Below, piece by piece: positions 54,225 through 63,230 of a DNA stretch of 64,000 nt; the stretch's first letter is position 1, and each line of letters starts with the position of its first letter. Location of the stretch: positions 1,364,001 through 1,428,000 of the forward strand of contig NZ_CP101509.1 of assembly GCF_024380015.1 (NCBI RefSeq), in the 5' to 3' direction. A program made the position numbers and the translations under genes. The DNA is from Photobacterium atrarenae. GTDB lineage: Bacteria > Pseudomonadota > Gammaproteobacteria > Enterobacterales > Vibrionaceae. The notes below the pieces were generated by a model that was given only the letters and a program-made list of their open reading frames with translations, made no database searches and was not told where the DNA came from.

Positions 54225-54503
54225 AATTTTCCTGTTTATGTATGCAGCCTGGCTGCGTGCAGTCTTATCTATAGAGCCAACAGTAATGAGATGAAATGAC
54301 AATTCGATGAAAGAGAGATCAAGATCTCATGACAGTGGGATGCCTGGTTAGTATTTGCTCAACTATCTGCGCCGGACGGATGCAGAAAGTTGACAAAGAT
54401 TGAGATTCAATGGTTGACAACGGGTATTCATATCAAGCGTTTCAATAAATTCTGGCTCCGGTTCAAAATCATCGGCTGTTCTCTAATCGGCCCTTGAAGA
54501 AGC

Positions 54504-54517
54504 ATGATTCAGATCAA
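54504..54517. promoter_or_regulatory. FNR-like site upstream of nrdD
   Basis: ATGATTCAGATCAA differs from the FNR consensus TTGATNNNNATCAA at one position. It lies about 107 bp before nrdD, a position fitting activation under oxygen limitation. Confidence 0.6.
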
Positions 54518-54545
54518 GGTTTCTTGTGGGGAAGTATCGCCTAAT

Positions 54546-54592
54546 ACCCAACATCTTGTATTAACTTGTCTACCACGCACTACATTTTGTGT
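54546..54592. promoter_or_regulatory. Tandem NrdR boxes upstream of nrdD
   Basis: ACCCAACATCTTGTAT (54546-54561) and GCACTACATTTTGTGT (54577-54592) both resemble the 16-bp NrdR consensus ACACWAYATATWGTGT. Their starts are 31 bp apart, the normal three-turn spacing of paired NrdR boxes that repress ribonucleotide reductase genes. Confidence 0.7.
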
Positions 54593-54624
54593 TTTTGGTG
54601 ACAGTGTCATGTTAGGAGCCCCGA

Positions 54625-56745
54625 GTGAAACCTGTTGTGATCAAGCGCGATGGATGCCGTGTCCCATTTGATGCCAGACGCATTAAGGAGGCGATCTTAA
54701 GCGCTGCTGAACCAGTGGAAGCCATGGATGAGTCTTATGCTGCATCGGTTGCAGACGGTGTGCTGTCGCAGTTTATGGCGGAGGGGGAGGTAGAGATCCA
54801 TGCCATTCAGTCGGCTGTTGAAAATCACCTGATGGCAGGCCCATATAAGGAAGTAGCGCGGGCATATATCGAGTACCGCCATGACCGGGATATCGCCCGG
54901 GAGAGAACCAGCCGGCTTAATGCTGAAATTCGTGGGCTAATTGAGCAGAGCAATGCTGCTTTGCTCAATGAAAATGCCAACAAAGACAGCAAAGTGATCC
55001 CGACTCAGCGTGACTTGCTGGCCGGTATTGTTGCGAAGCATTATGCCAAGCAGCACATTTTGCCGAGAGACATTGTCCAGGCACATGAGCAGGGGGATAT
55101 TCATTACCATGATCTGGATTATTCACCTTTCTTCCCCATGTTTAACTGTATGCTGATAGATCTCGACGGCATGCTGACGCGCGGTTTCAAAATGGGCAAC
55201 GCAGAAATTGATACGCCCAAATCAATTTCAACCGCCACGGCGGTGACGGCACAAATTATTGCGCAGGTTGCCAGCCATATCTACGGCGGTACCACCATCA
55301 ACCGAATTGATGAAGTCCTCGCGCCTTATGTTGCCTTCAGCTATGAAAAGCATCTGCGCATCGCTCGGGAATGGGACATCGCGGAGCCGGACGCCTTTGC
55401 CCGGGCCCGGACTGAAAAAGAGTGCTTTGATGCGTTTCAGTCGCTGGAGTATGAAGTCAATACTTTGCATACCGCAAACGGGCAGACGCCGTTTGTCACT
55501 TTCGGGTTTGGTTTGGGCACGTCCTGGGAGTCGCGGTTGATCCAGCAGTCGATCCTGAAAAACCGCATCGCCGGCTTGGGGAAAAATCGCAAAACCGCGG
55601 TCTTTCCGAAACTGGTGTTCGCCATTAAAGACGGGTTGAACCATAAACCTGGGGATGCCAATTATGATATCAAGCAACTGGCTCTGGAGTGTGCCTCCAA
55701 GCGGATGTATCCCGATATCCTCAACTATGACAAAGTGGTGGAAGTGACCGGCTCGTTCAAAACCCCGATGGGATGCCGGAGTTTTCTCGACGTGTATGAA
55801 TCACAGGGAGAGCTGGTTCATGAAGGGCGTAACAACCTCGGGGTCGTCAGCCTGAACTTACCGCGAATTGCGATTCTGGCCCAGGGCGATGAAAACCGCT
55901 TCTACCGCTTGCTGGATGAGCGACTGGCATTGGCTCGCCGTGCGCTGGAAACCCGGATCAGCCGCTTGGAAGGAGTGAAAGCCCGGGTCGCGCCGATCCT
56001 GTATATGGAAGGAGCATGCGGGGTACGGCTTCAGCCGGATGACAATGTCGCAGAGATCTTCAAGCACGGCCGTGCATCTATTTCGTTGGGCTATATCGGG
56101 TTGTATGAAACCATCAATGCCCTGTACGGGACCGAGACGCATGTTTATGACAGCCAAGCGTTGCGGGATAAAGCGCTGGCGATTGTGAACCATCTGAAAG
56201 CGGCCGTCACACGCTGGAAATCGGAGACTGGCTATGGGTTTAGCCTCTACAGTACCCCAAGTGAAAACCTTTGCAGCCGTTTCTGTGCGATTGATGCCAA
56301 GAAATTCGGGGTGGTAGCCGGGGTGACGGACCGTGGGTATTACACCAACAGTTTCCATCTGGATGTAGAAAAGCAGGTTAACCCGTACGACAAGATTGAT
56401 TTTGAAATGCCTTATCCGGCGATCAGCAGTGGTGGGTTTATCTGCTATGGCGAATATCCGAATATACAACATAACCTTGAAGCGCTGGAGAATGTCTGGG
56501 ATTACAGTTACTCCCGGGTGCCTTATTACGGGACCAATACCCCCATTGATGAGTGTTATGAATGTGGATTTACCGGAGAGTTTGACTGTACCAGTAAAGG
56601 CTTTACCTGCCCGAAATGCGGCAATCATGATCCGGCCAGTGTCTCGGTAACGCGTCGGGTTTGCGGCTACCTTGGTAGCCCGGATGCGCGCCCGTTTAAC
56701 TTCGGTAAGCAAGAAGAAGTGAAGCGTCGGGTGAAGCATTTGTAG
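54625..56745 (+). CDS. nrdD: Anaerobic ribonucleoside-triphosphate reductase
   Basis: This 706-residue class III reductase makes deoxyribonucleotides without oxygen. It opens with an ATP-cone (KPVVIKRDGCRVPFDARRI), continues with the catalytic barrel (HDLDYSPFFPMFNCMLIDL), and ends with the zinc site CYECGFTGEF...CPKCGNHD and the glycyl-radical loop RRVCGYLGSPDARPF. The start is GTG 54625, 8 bp after AGGAG. nrdG, its activase, follows. Confidence 0.96.
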   Translation: MKPVVIKRDGCRVPFDARRIKEAILSAAEPVEAMDESYAASVADGVLSQFMAEGEVEIHAIQSAVENHLMAGPYKEVARAYIEYRHDRDIARERTSRLNAEIRGLIEQSNAALLNENANKDSKVIPTQRDLLAGIVAKHYAKQHILPRDIVQAHEQGDIHYHDLDYSPFFPMFNCMLIDLDGMLTRGFKMGNAEIDTPKSISTATAVTAQIIAQVASHIYGGTTINRIDEVLAPYVAFSYEKHLRIAREWDIAEPDAFARARTEKECFDAFQSLEYEVNTLHTANGQTPFVTFGFGLGTSWESRLIQQSILKNRIAGLGKNRKTAVFPKLVFAIKDGLNHKPGDANYDIKQLALECASKRMYPDILNYDKVVEVTGSFKTPMGCRSFLDVYESQGELVHEGRNNLGVVSLNLPRIAILAQGDENRFYRLLDERLALARRALETRISRLEGVKARVAPILYMEGACGVRLQPDDNVAEIFKHGRASISLGYIGLYETINALYGTETHVYDSQALRDKALAIVNHLKAAVTRWKSETGYGFSLYSTPSENLCSRFCAIDAKKFGVVAGVTDRGYYTNSFHLDVEKQVNPYDKIDFEMPYPAISSGGFICYGEYPNIQHNLEALENVWDYSYSRVPYYGTNTPIDECYECGFTGEFDCTSKGFTCPKCGNHDPASVSVTRRVCGYLGSPDARPFNFGKQEEVKRRVKHL

Positions 56746-56814
56746 CAGTGGGCTGAGCGCGTCAGGAACATTGGGAAAAAGCGGGCGCCGTGGGCCCGTT
56801 TGCTTAGGAACCGT

Positions 56815-57297
56815 ATGAATTATCACAACTATTACCCAGTTGATGTCGTGAATGGCCCCGGTACCCGGTGTACTTTGTTTGTTTCCGGTTGCGTGCACCA
56901 GTGTCGCGGCTGCTACAACCAAAGTACTTGGCGTCTAGACAGCGGCCATTTATTTACCCCGGAGATGGAAGCGCAGATCATTCGTGATTTGAATGATACC
57001 CGGATCCCAAGGCGTGGGCTGTCGCTGTCGGGTGGTGATCCGCTTCATCCGGCAAATGTGGCTGATGTGCTGCGGTTGGTTAAACGGGTTCGGGCTGCAT
57101 GTCCGGGCAAAGATATCTGGCTGTGGAGCGGATACGTGCTGGGGGAGCTGAGCCCCGACCAGCTGGCTGTGGTGGAGTATATTGATGTCTTGATTGATGG
57201 TAAATATGTCCAGGCAGAGCGTGATCCGAGTCTGCTCTGGCGTGGCAGTGCTAATCAGGTTATTCATTATTTCCACAGAGGTGAGCTTAAATGTTAA
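56815..57297 (+). CDS. nrdG: Anaerobic ribonucleotide reductase activating protein
   Basis: A 160-residue radical SAM activase that generates the glycyl radical on NrdD. It shows GPGTRCTLFVSGCVHQCRGCYN with the CxxxCxxC iron-sulfur motif, and LSLSGGDPLHPANV. ATG 56815 has AGGA 5 nt upstream; it lies 69 bp after nrdD and is surely in the same operon. Confidence 0.95.
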   Translation: MNYHNYYPVDVVNGPGTRCTLFVSGCVHQCRGCYNQSTWRLDSGHLFTPEMEAQIIRDLNDTRIPRRGLSLSGGDPLHPANVADVLRLVKRVRAACPGKDIWLWSGYVLGELSPDQLAVVEYIDVLIDGKYVQAERDPSLLWRGSANQVIHYFHRGELKC

Positions 57298-57467
57298 TCT
57301 GTTGTAAAATCTTGTGGGTGAAACTCCGACTTATCCACTGTTTCTGTGTATAAGTGTGGGAAAATCAGGTGAATGAATCACTTGTGGCAGGCTGTCTATC
57401 CACGGCTTCCATCTGTTGGCAAGTTAGGGTACATTCGCTGCCTTTGAGAATTGCGGCGGGAGGCGGT

Positions 57468-57731
57468 ATGTCACGCACCATTATTTACACTTTTAAAAAC
57501 GAAGAGAAGCGGCTGGTTTTCTCATACGATCATTACCGGACGATTCATGAGGCGGTTGCTGCTGCCGAGGGAATCGACCTGACCGAGTACCTGCGGATGG
57601 AGCAGCAGGTTGAAGCGGTGTCGTCTGGTGCCAAAGCCGTGAAGGACTTTCGCGACAGCCATTTCAGAAAACTGGGCTTTGGTAAAATTTCCCTGGCAAA
57701 GAAAGTCAATCGTGGGGTTGGCGAGAAGTGA
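57468..57731 (+). CDS. Small conserved protein (DUF2960-like)
   Basis: An 87-residue protein opening MSRTIIYTFKNEEKRLVFSYD, then IHEAVAAAEGIDLTEYLRMEQQ and a basic C-terminus. This matches my recollection of the Vibrionaceae DUF2960 family; function is unknown. GGGAGG lies just before the ATG. A terminator follows. Confidence 0.72.
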   Translation: MSRTIIYTFKNEEKRLVFSYDHYRTIHEAVAAAEGIDLTEYLRMEQQVEAVSSGAKAVKDFRDSHFRKLGFGKISLAKKVNRGVGEK

Positions 57732-57756
57732 TCCCAGTGGGTGTGCTTGGTTGCCA

Positions 57757-57793
57757 AAAACAGGGCTGGCGTATTGTCAGCCCTGTTTTTTTT
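57757..57793. terminator. Bidirectional terminator
   Basis: AAAACAGGGCTG pairs with CAGCCCTGTTTT, flanked by A- and T-runs. It overlaps the last codons of the minus-strand ceramidase-like gene. Confidence 0.85.
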
Positions 57794-58583
57794 GTCCGTC
57801 GGACATGCTTTTGTAGACCAAATATCCACCGATACCCGCCAGTAGATGTTTAAGGCTGTGGCCGCTGAGCGCTTCGCCTGTCAGTTGAAATAACATCCCG
57901 TCATTGGACTCTGCCCATTTTGCCAGCAGGTACGCCAGTAATGCACCAAGGTAATAGAAACGGGTGACTGGGGCGCGGGTGAGCGGAGTTGGTCGGAACA
58001 GCCAGAGGATCAACGGTAGATGAACAATGGGGACCAACTGAACCAGAATATAGGCTGACAGATCGCCTCGTCCGGCAGCAAGATCGCTGGCATACCAGTA
58101 ATAGACTGCCCCGAAGCTATAAATTAGCAAAGGCAGCAGTAAGCGCCTCCCCAGCTTCGAAGAAATATACTCTGCCAGGACGATGCAATAGAAGGCCATA
58201 AAGCTGATACAAATCGCCAGACGATCCACCATGAGTGTGAGTGGACCGGGCGTCAAGTGATAGTAGCCGGAGCCAAAAAAAGCGGCGATAAGACCAAGAT
58301 AGAAAGTACTGTAAAGTAAGCGGTTGCCGGATGCCAGGTGACGTGGATTGATGCCGGCGTGTGCCGGCCACGTGCGTGCCAGGCCCAGTATACCGACGAA
58401 GAGAAAAGGAAGGTTGCTGATCACATTGGCAAAATTCGGAATGCCGAGCCATGTTCGCGTATCGACATATTGATAAAAATTCCGGTTCTGCGTGATTGGG
58501 GCGAAGTGATAGAGCAGGGCTGCCAGTAAGACCACAATCGCCCCCAACAATAGCAGGCGGGCACGTTTGGAGAAGGGCTGCAT
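57777..58583 (-). CDS. Ceramidase-like (CREST) membrane protein
   Basis: A 268-residue protein with about seven membrane helices and CREST-type polar residues: FGSGYYHLTPG (Ser, His), DRLAICISFMAF (Asp) and SGHSLKHLLAG (His-His). These would hold a zinc for amide hydrolysis, as in alkaline ceramidases. Bacterial substrates are unknown. It lies 3 bp after the globin gene's stop on the same strand, so the two are probably an operon. Confidence 0.8.
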   Translation of the reverse strand: MQPFSKRARLLLLGAIVVLLAALLYHFAPITQNRNFYQYVDTRTWLGIPNFANVISNLPFLFVGILGLARTWPAHAGINPRHLASGNRLLYSTFYLGLIAAFFGSGYYHLTPGPLTLMVDRLAICISFMAFYCIVLAEYISSKLGRRLLLPLLIYSFGAVYYWYASDLAAGRGDLSAYILVQLVPIVHLPLILWLFRPTPLTRAPVTRFYYLGALLAYLLAKWAESNDGMLFQLTGEALSGHSLKHLLAGIGGYLVYKSMSDGQKKQG

Positions 58584-58586
58584 CGC

Positions 58587-59003
58587 TTAGTGTCCGAGCG
58601 AGCCGGAGGGAGCCCGACATGCTTCTTTCATCAGGTTGAATCCGGTTTCGAAGCATTGCCGCCATGCTGCTTCAACTTCAGGTGAATAGTTGGGATCGCA
58701 CTGGCTGACGGTATGTAACAGGCAGTCGAGCCAGATCTCAAAATCATCTGCGGTCACGCCGATACTGGCGTGGCGCTTGCCGAAGTTGCGCACAGAGTCC
58801 CGGGCTTGCTCAGAGGAAGGCGCCAGTAAGATAATGGCAATTGATGCTTTGAGCATCCGGATCTGACCGAGCATGTCAACGCCCTTGAACATTTGCCGGA
58901 ACCGTCTGTCTTGACGGCAGAACTTGTCGTAGAAAATATCGAAAAATTGCGAATTCTCATTACAGCGGGCGTAGCTGTTATTAAAACATTCATGAACATC
59001 CAT
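58587..59003 (-). CDS. Globin-family protein
   Basis: A 138-residue single-domain globin. The F-helix region FGKRHASIGV contains the proximal haem-binding His (about residue 78), and FRQMFKGVDM marks the C-D region. It resembles small bacterial haemoglobins or globin sensors without an output domain. Possible roles are oxygen, NO or sulfide handling; none can be chosen. ATG 59003 has GGGAGAAGG upstream. Confidence 0.8.
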   Translation of the reverse strand: MDVHECFNNSYARCNENSQFFDIFYDKFCRQDRRFRQMFKGVDMLGQIRMLKASIAIILLAPSSEQARDSVRNFGKRHASIGVTADDFEIWLDCLLHTVSQCDPNYSPEVEAAWRQCFETGFNLMKEACRAPSGSLGH

Positions 59004-59146
59004 CGCCTTCTCCCTGAAATGCACATGGGCTTGCTTTCTAGGTTATGTGATTGTGAGCGTATTCGGCAATAAGATCTGGCGAAATTCGTGCGTTGAATAG
59101 CGATGAATTTGGGAAGGAAAGGGCAGGAATTGTCATGGTGTTGCTT

Positions 59147-59743
59147 CTAGCGCTTCATGGCTATAACAGTATGAACCAGCCAGGCGCGTTTTTTGCCTGT
59201 CAGCTGGGCTGAGTATTCACGCTTTTCTTTCCAGGACACAATATAAAAATTGGTAAACAGCTGCTCCAGATCCTGGCGTGTCCAGGTCAGCACCGGTAGG
59301 TTCGTGTCGTAGTCCTGAGCATCCTGCTCCAGAAAGTGGCCGCAGAAAATACCACCGCTGAACAAGCTCTGTTCAATGTTGTGCCACAATTGAGGGAATT
59401 CGGGACGGGGGCTGAAAAACAGGCAGGCACTGGCATTGAGCAGGTGCGCTCGGGGAAAACGATAATCAGCAAAGCTGCTTTGCTGGACATCAAGCTGCGG
59501 GGTTGCAGCAGCCAGTGGGTGCTCTGACAAGATTTTCAGGCAGCTTATATCAATATCAAATGCGTAAACCTGGTAGCCTTGTTCAAGTAAAAACAGCGTA
59601 TCGCGGCCGGTGCCACAGCCGCAATCAACGGCGATCCGGTCTTTGGCAAAGTGGCCAAGAAACTGATGTGCTTCGATCAGATGGCTCCGTGGCGGTAATA
59701 GTTTCGGGTTATTAAAGTAATTCAGCCAATCAACAGTTGCCAT
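59147..59743 (-). CDS. Class I SAM-dependent methyltransferase
   Basis: A 198-residue protein with motif I VDCGCGTGRDTLFLL, then VYAFDIDISCL and a C-terminal strand-rich half with WTRQDLEQLF. It resembles the TehB-like/methyltransferase-11 group. The substrate is unknown. It is not closely coupled to the globin gene (140 bp away). Confidence 0.85.
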   Translation of the reverse strand: MATVDWLNYFNNPKLLPPRSHLIEAHQFLGHFAKDRIAVDCGCGTGRDTLFLLEQGYQVYAFDIDISCLKILSEHPLAAATPQLDVQQSSFADYRFPRAHLLNASACLFFSPRPEFPQLWHNIEQSLFSGGIFCGHFLEQDAQDYDTNLPVLTWTRQDLEQLFTNFYIVSWKEKREYSAQLTGKKRAWLVHTVIAMKR

Positions 59744-59983
59744 GGATGCGCCTCATTGAACTCAGACCGCACAAGTTTTTAAAGTATAACGACAGACACG
59801 CCCTAGTTATTAGAATATAGTTGAAAGGTTATGATCTGGCTGCCTGCATTCCTAAACTTGCTGTTTGCTCAGACAATTGTGTCAGGGCTGGGCTAATGCA
59901 TCACTCTCCAGTGTTTGGTAAGATACTGGCCCGGTTGCCTGATGTGAATATTACGCGGCAGGCCAAAGAGAAGAGAGAATGAA

Positions 59984-60337
59984 ATGACAAAGCTAACTGC
60001 AGATATTCAAGCCAACTGTGAGCTGTTTGTGGCCGAAACCAAAGACACGCAGGTGGTATGGGGACTTTGTAACGAAGAGGGCGACTGGCTGTCTGTTGCC
60101 TCCAGTGAGTTTGAAGATTCTGAAGTCATGCCGTTTTGGTCCAATGAAGCGGATGCCAAGCACCATTGCACTGAAGAGTGGGCAGAGTTTACTGCAACGA
60201 TGATCCCGCTTGACGTCTTTGCGGAAGACTGGATGGTCACGCTGGCTGAAGATGGCGTACTGGTTGGTTTGAACTGGAATGAACAGCTGGAAGGTGGAGA
60301 GAAAGAGCCGGGCGACGTTGCCAAACTCTATCTGTAA
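59984..60337 (+). CDS. DUF2750 family protein (second copy)
   Basis: A 117-residue acidic protein with family features QVVWGLCNEEGDWL, VMPFWSNEADAKHHC and MVTLAEDGVLVGLNW. It is a diverged paralogue of the protein at 47263-47658. A terminator at 60441-60467 follows. Function unknown. Confidence 0.82.
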   Translation: MTKLTADIQANCELFVAETKDTQVVWGLCNEEGDWLSVASSEFEDSEVMPFWSNEADAKHHCTEEWAEFTATMIPLDVFAEDWMVTLAEDGVLVGLNWNEQLEGGEKEPGDVAKLYL

Positions 60338-60440
60338 TCTGCTGTTGGTGTCGGGCCTGAACTGGGTGCTCAGGCCGGCACCAGTGAACGATCGCGAGGC
60401 GTAGTCGGGCATTCACCACTGATACTGCTCCTTGCTGAAT

Positions 60441-60467
60441 AAGCCGTATTCTTGGATACGGCTTTTT
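60441..60467 (+). terminator. Rho-independent terminator
   Basis: AAGCCGTAT pairs with ATACGGCTT around TCTTGG with T5. It rules out the longer upstream frame for the gene at 60560, which would start inside it. Confidence 0.85.
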
Positions 60468-60559
60468 GCTGTCTGGCGCTGATAATCCCGTTGCTACTTT
60501 TATTGTTCATTTCATTATTAGCTATATTTAGAAAGAGTCATCCGCTTGAGGAGGTTGAT

Positions 60560-60808
60560 ATGGTGCTTTCTGAATGTCGGCAAATGATGGCTGAGCATAA
60601 CTTTGTTCAGGCGCGCCTGACCCATGACTTTTTAAGTGCTGGCTGGAGCGTGCATTTCAGAGATGCCGAGGGCAACGACTACCCGTTAACGGATACCTAT
60701 GGGATCCCCTGTAGCTTTGATTCGCTGAAACAGGCGGAGGATATGGTGCATCAGGTTGGGGATTGCCCAATTAATATCGACAGTTTGTTCCGCTTCGCTG
60801 GGCGTTAA
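60560..60808 (+). CDS. Small hypothetical protein
   Basis: An 82-residue soluble protein opening MVLSECRQMMAEHNF, preceded by a perfect AGGAGG ribosome site 5 nt upstream. It shows HFRDAEGNDYPLTDTYGIPCSF and helical ends, suggesting a small alpha-beta fold. The frame continues upstream into the terminator and is not coding there. I do not recognise the family. Confidence 0.65.
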   Translation: MVLSECRQMMAEHNFVQARLTHDFLSAGWSVHFRDAEGNDYPLTDTYGIPCSFDSLKQAEDMVHQVGDCPINIDSLFRFAGR

Positions 60809-60851
60809 AACGGGGAAGTCGTCAAGTTAGAGTAGAATGTTTAAAAAAAGA

Positions 60852-60881
60852 TTGCATTAAAAAGTACGGTCGTGCTATTAG
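60852..60881 (+). promoter_or_regulatory. Promoter of tetR with operator between -35 and -10
   Basis: TTGCAT (60852-60857) and TATTAG (60876-60881) are 18 bp apart. AGTACGGTCGTGCT (60863-60876) fills the spacer. Its reverse complement AGCACGACCGTACT matches 13 of 14 bases of AGCACGACCGTTCT at 61548-61561 before the hydrolase gene, so both are likely sites for the TetR product. Confidence 0.65.
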
Positions 60882-60882
60882 T

Positions 60883-60900
60883 AATCAGTGATCACTGATT
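60883..60900. promoter_or_regulatory. 18-bp perfect palindrome upstream of tetR
   Basis: AATCAGTGATCACTGATT is an uninterrupted palindrome ending 11 bp before the tetR start codon. It could be a second operator or a leader-RNA hairpin. Confidence 0.55.
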
Positions 60901-60910
60901 GAGAAACAAC

Positions 60911-61501
60911 ATGAGCAAAGGCCGCCTGACTCGAGAACATATCCTGAAAACTGCGTTCGATCTGGCCAGCATCAATGGGCTGGACAGCTTGACGATTGGT
61001 CAATTGGCCAAAGCATCCGGGATGTCGAAGAGCGGCCTGTTTGCTCATTTCAATGCCAAGGAAAACCTGCAGATTGCGGTACTCGAATTTACCAGTGAGT
61101 ATTTTGTCGAGCGGGTGATCACCCCGGTTCGCCAGGCAGAGCCGGCATCAATTGAACAAAAACTTAGGCTGCTGTTTCAGCGTTGGCTGGACTGGAACCA
61201 ATCATTTCAGGGCAGCTGTATGTTTTTGGATGCCTGGAAAGACGGCGCCAACAGCGATGATCCCATCCAGCAGACCCTGGCGGCGATTACCCGCCGATGG
61301 CTGGAGTATTTACACCGCCAGGTGGAAAAAGGTAAAGAGAGCGGCGAGTTTTGTGCCGACCTCGATGCATGGCAGTTTGTCTATCGGCTTTATGGGGTGT
61401 ATTTAAGCAGTCACCTGTTTCGCTCGCTGCAACTTGAAAGTGCAGAGCATCACCGTTTCTGGCTGGGAATTGAGGCCCTGATGGCAGAAGGCCGTCGGTA
61501 G
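60911..61501 (+). CDS. TetR-family transcriptional regulator
   Basis: A 196-residue repressor with an N-terminal helix-turn-helix (GLDSLTIGQLAKASGMSKSGLFAHF) and a helical ligand-binding domain with a conserved CMFLDAWKDG-type segment. ATG 60911 is used; the TTG at 60899 is inside the palindrome. Next gene is an alpha/beta hydrolase in the same direction. The two share a predicted operator, so it probably represses both. Confidence 0.9.
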   Translation: MSKGRLTREHILKTAFDLASINGLDSLTIGQLAKASGMSKSGLFAHFNAKENLQIAVLEFTSEYFVERVITPVRQAEPASIEQKLRLLFQRWLDWNQSFQGSCMFLDAWKDGANSDDPIQQTLAAITRRWLEYLHRQVEKGKESGEFCADLDAWQFVYRLYGVYLSSHLFRSLQLESAEHHRFWLGIEALMAEGRR

Positions 61502-61547
61502 GCCGATAGGAAAAACGACAATGGATAATATTGGTTTGGCTTAAAAA

Positions 61548-61561
61548 AGCACGACCGTTCT
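61548..61561. promoter_or_regulatory. Second copy of the TetR operator-like site
   Basis: AGCACGACCGTTCT lies just before the ribosome site of the hydrolase gene and matches the site in the tetR promoter (opposite orientation) with one difference. Confidence 0.6.
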
Positions 61562-61578
61562 TTTTAGGGGCGACAAAA

Positions 61579-62424
61579 ATGAGCAGCAAAATTTATTTCA
61601 GGCAAGACAAGAAGCTAAACCTACGTCGGGTACTGGTGAATCTGACCACCCGGTTCCACCACAATGTTGCACCCAAGCATGCGCGTAAAGTGGCGAAGCG
61701 GCTGTTGCTGACCCCGGAGCGTGGCCGTCGCAACCTAGCAGAGCCTGCCGGGCTGATCCGCAGGCAAATTGAGACCACGGAAGGTAAGTTGATGACTTAT
61801 CAACTGGGAGAAGGGCCGACCTGGGTGCTGGGGCACGGCTGGTCCGGATCAGCCAATCAGTTTTACACCCTGATGCAACATATTGCAGCATCGGGATATA
61901 CCGCGCTGGCTTTCGATAATCCGGCCCACGGCGAAAGTGAGGGGCAGTATGGCCATCTGCCGGGGTTTGTCAAAGCGTTTGACGCCGTCCTGGATCAGCA
62001 GGCGCAGATTGCCGGTGTAATTGCCCACAGCATGGGGGGCGCAATGGTACTGGAAAGCCGCCATCCTTTGTTGGCCGATAAGCCGATCCTGCTGGTGGCC
62101 CCGGTGCTGAACTACACCGAGAACCTGCTAAACACGGTGAAGCAGTCGGGTTTCTCCATGAAGTTATTCAATGAAGTCGTCGGTGAAGTGGCTGCGCAGT
62201 ACCAGTACCCGCTAGAAACCATCGATCCCCTGGCGCGACTGCAACAGCATCCGGGTAGAGTGGGGATCGTCCATGATACGGACGATCGGTTTGCATCGTT
62301 TGAATACTCCCGCCAGGCCGGAGAATGGACACATGTCAGCCTGGTGGCGACGGAAGGCCTGGGCCATGGTCGAATTTTGGCCAGTGTACCTTTGCAACAG
62401 GCTTTTGATGCGCTGGCGCGATAA
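61579..62424 (+). CDS. Alpha/beta hydrolase
   Basis: A 281-residue enzyme with the oxyanion segment VLGHGWSGSANQF, the nucleophile elbow IAHSMGGAM (Ser in G-x-S-x-G position, with Ala-His replacing the first Gly), an acid in HDTDDRFASF and His in EGLGHGRIL. Esterase or lipase activity is likely; the substrate is unknown. ATG 61579 has AGGGG upstream. It follows tetR by 77 bp. Confidence 0.88.
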   Translation: MSSKIYFRQDKKLNLRRVLVNLTTRFHHNVAPKHARKVAKRLLLTPERGRRNLAEPAGLIRRQIETTEGKLMTYQLGEGPTWVLGHGWSGSANQFYTLMQHIAASGYTALAFDNPAHGESEGQYGHLPGFVKAFDAVLDQQAQIAGVIAHSMGGAMVLESRHPLLADKPILLVAPVLNYTENLLNTVKQSGFSMKLFNEVVGEVAAQYQYPLETIDPLARLQQHPGRVGIVHDTDDRFASFEYSRQAGEWTHVSLVATEGLGHGRILASVPLQQAFDALAR

Positions 62425-62474
62425 CTGCTTGGAAGGGGAATTTGGCTCCGGAGTACAGAGCCGAATTCGGTGAG

Positions 62475-63230
62475 TTAATTGGAGCGCAGGGCGACTTTTT
62501 CCTGCCCTTGCTCTAGCTGCGCCACTTCTGCATCCAGCTCGGCGATTTTTTCCTGCATGAGCTGATGGCATCGATCGGCCAGCTCACGGGCATCCTGGGT
62601 GCCGTAGGCTGAGGTATCTATCGGCGGCAGCATTTCACAAATCACGGTGCCGTTATCACGACGGTTGAGAAAAATCTTCTGGTGCGTTGTACTGACACAC
62701 ATTGGAATGATTGGCACCCCGGCTTCGATGGCCATCCGAAACGCCCCGGTTTTGAAGGGCAGCAAGCCGCGCCCTTTGCTGCGGGTCCCTTCCGGGTACA
62801 TCCACACCGACAGGTTGCGTTGCTGAATGGCCTCTGCGACTTGCTTAATCGTATCACGTGCTTTGGTCTTGTTTTCCCGATCGAGCAGAATATTGCCGGT
62901 GATCCAGTATAACTGGCCGAAGAATGGGATCCACAGCAGGCTCTTTTTCCCGATGGAGACTGTTCTGGGCATCACCATGCCCGGTGAGGTGGCGAAATCA
63001 AATACGTCCTGATGGTTGGATATATACACGGCATTACCGATGTTTTCAGCATGCTCTTTTCCTCGCTCAATTAAGCGTAATCCGATGAGTCGGTGGAGTT
63101 GGTGAAACCAGCGGCAGAAAAAATGAACATGCTTTGGATCGCGCGGGCTGAGCAGGCAGTAGACTAACGCAAACAGGGTCATGATGATGATAAATAGCGC
63201 CGCAGAAATTAATCGAAAAGCAGTAAGCAC
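62475..63230 (-). CDS. 1-acylglycerol-3-phosphate O-acyltransferase (PlsC type)
   Basis: A 251-residue membrane enzyme with an N-terminal helix, the acyltransferase motif NHQDVFD (NHx4D) and the EGTRSKG motif, then IPMCVS. It makes phosphatidic acid or acylates a related lysolipid. Length fits PlsC. A long spacer and a lipoprotein gene lie beyond. Confidence 0.92.
   Translation of the reverse strand: MLTAFRLISAALFIIIMTLFALVYCLLSPRDPKHVHFFCRWFHQLHRLIGLRLIERGKEHAENIGNAVYISNHQDVFDFATSPGMVMPRTVSIGKKSLLWIPFFGQLYWITGNILLDRENKTKARDTIKQVAEAIQQRNLSVWMYPEGTRSKGRGLLPFKTGAFRMAIEAGVPIIPMCVSTTHQKIFLNRRDNGTVICEMLPPIDTSAYGTQDARELADRCHQLMQEKIAELDAEVAQLEQGQEKVALRSN

Larger units (their letters stand above)
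54225..54624. promoter_or_regulatory. Control region of nrdDG
   Basis: A 400-bp spacer. It contains an FNR-like site and a pair of NrdR boxes, listed separately, upstream of the GTG start of nrdD. No other gene is supported. Confidence 0.6.

Noticed and set aside
55858..56922. 354-codon open frame on the minus strand
   Set aside because: Antisense to nrdD and nrdG; a composition effect of GC-rich third positions, with no protein signature.
60452..60559. Upstream extension of the 82-residue gene with a hydrophobic start
   Set aside because: It would begin inside the rho-independent terminator of the preceding gene; AGGAGG directs the start at 60560.
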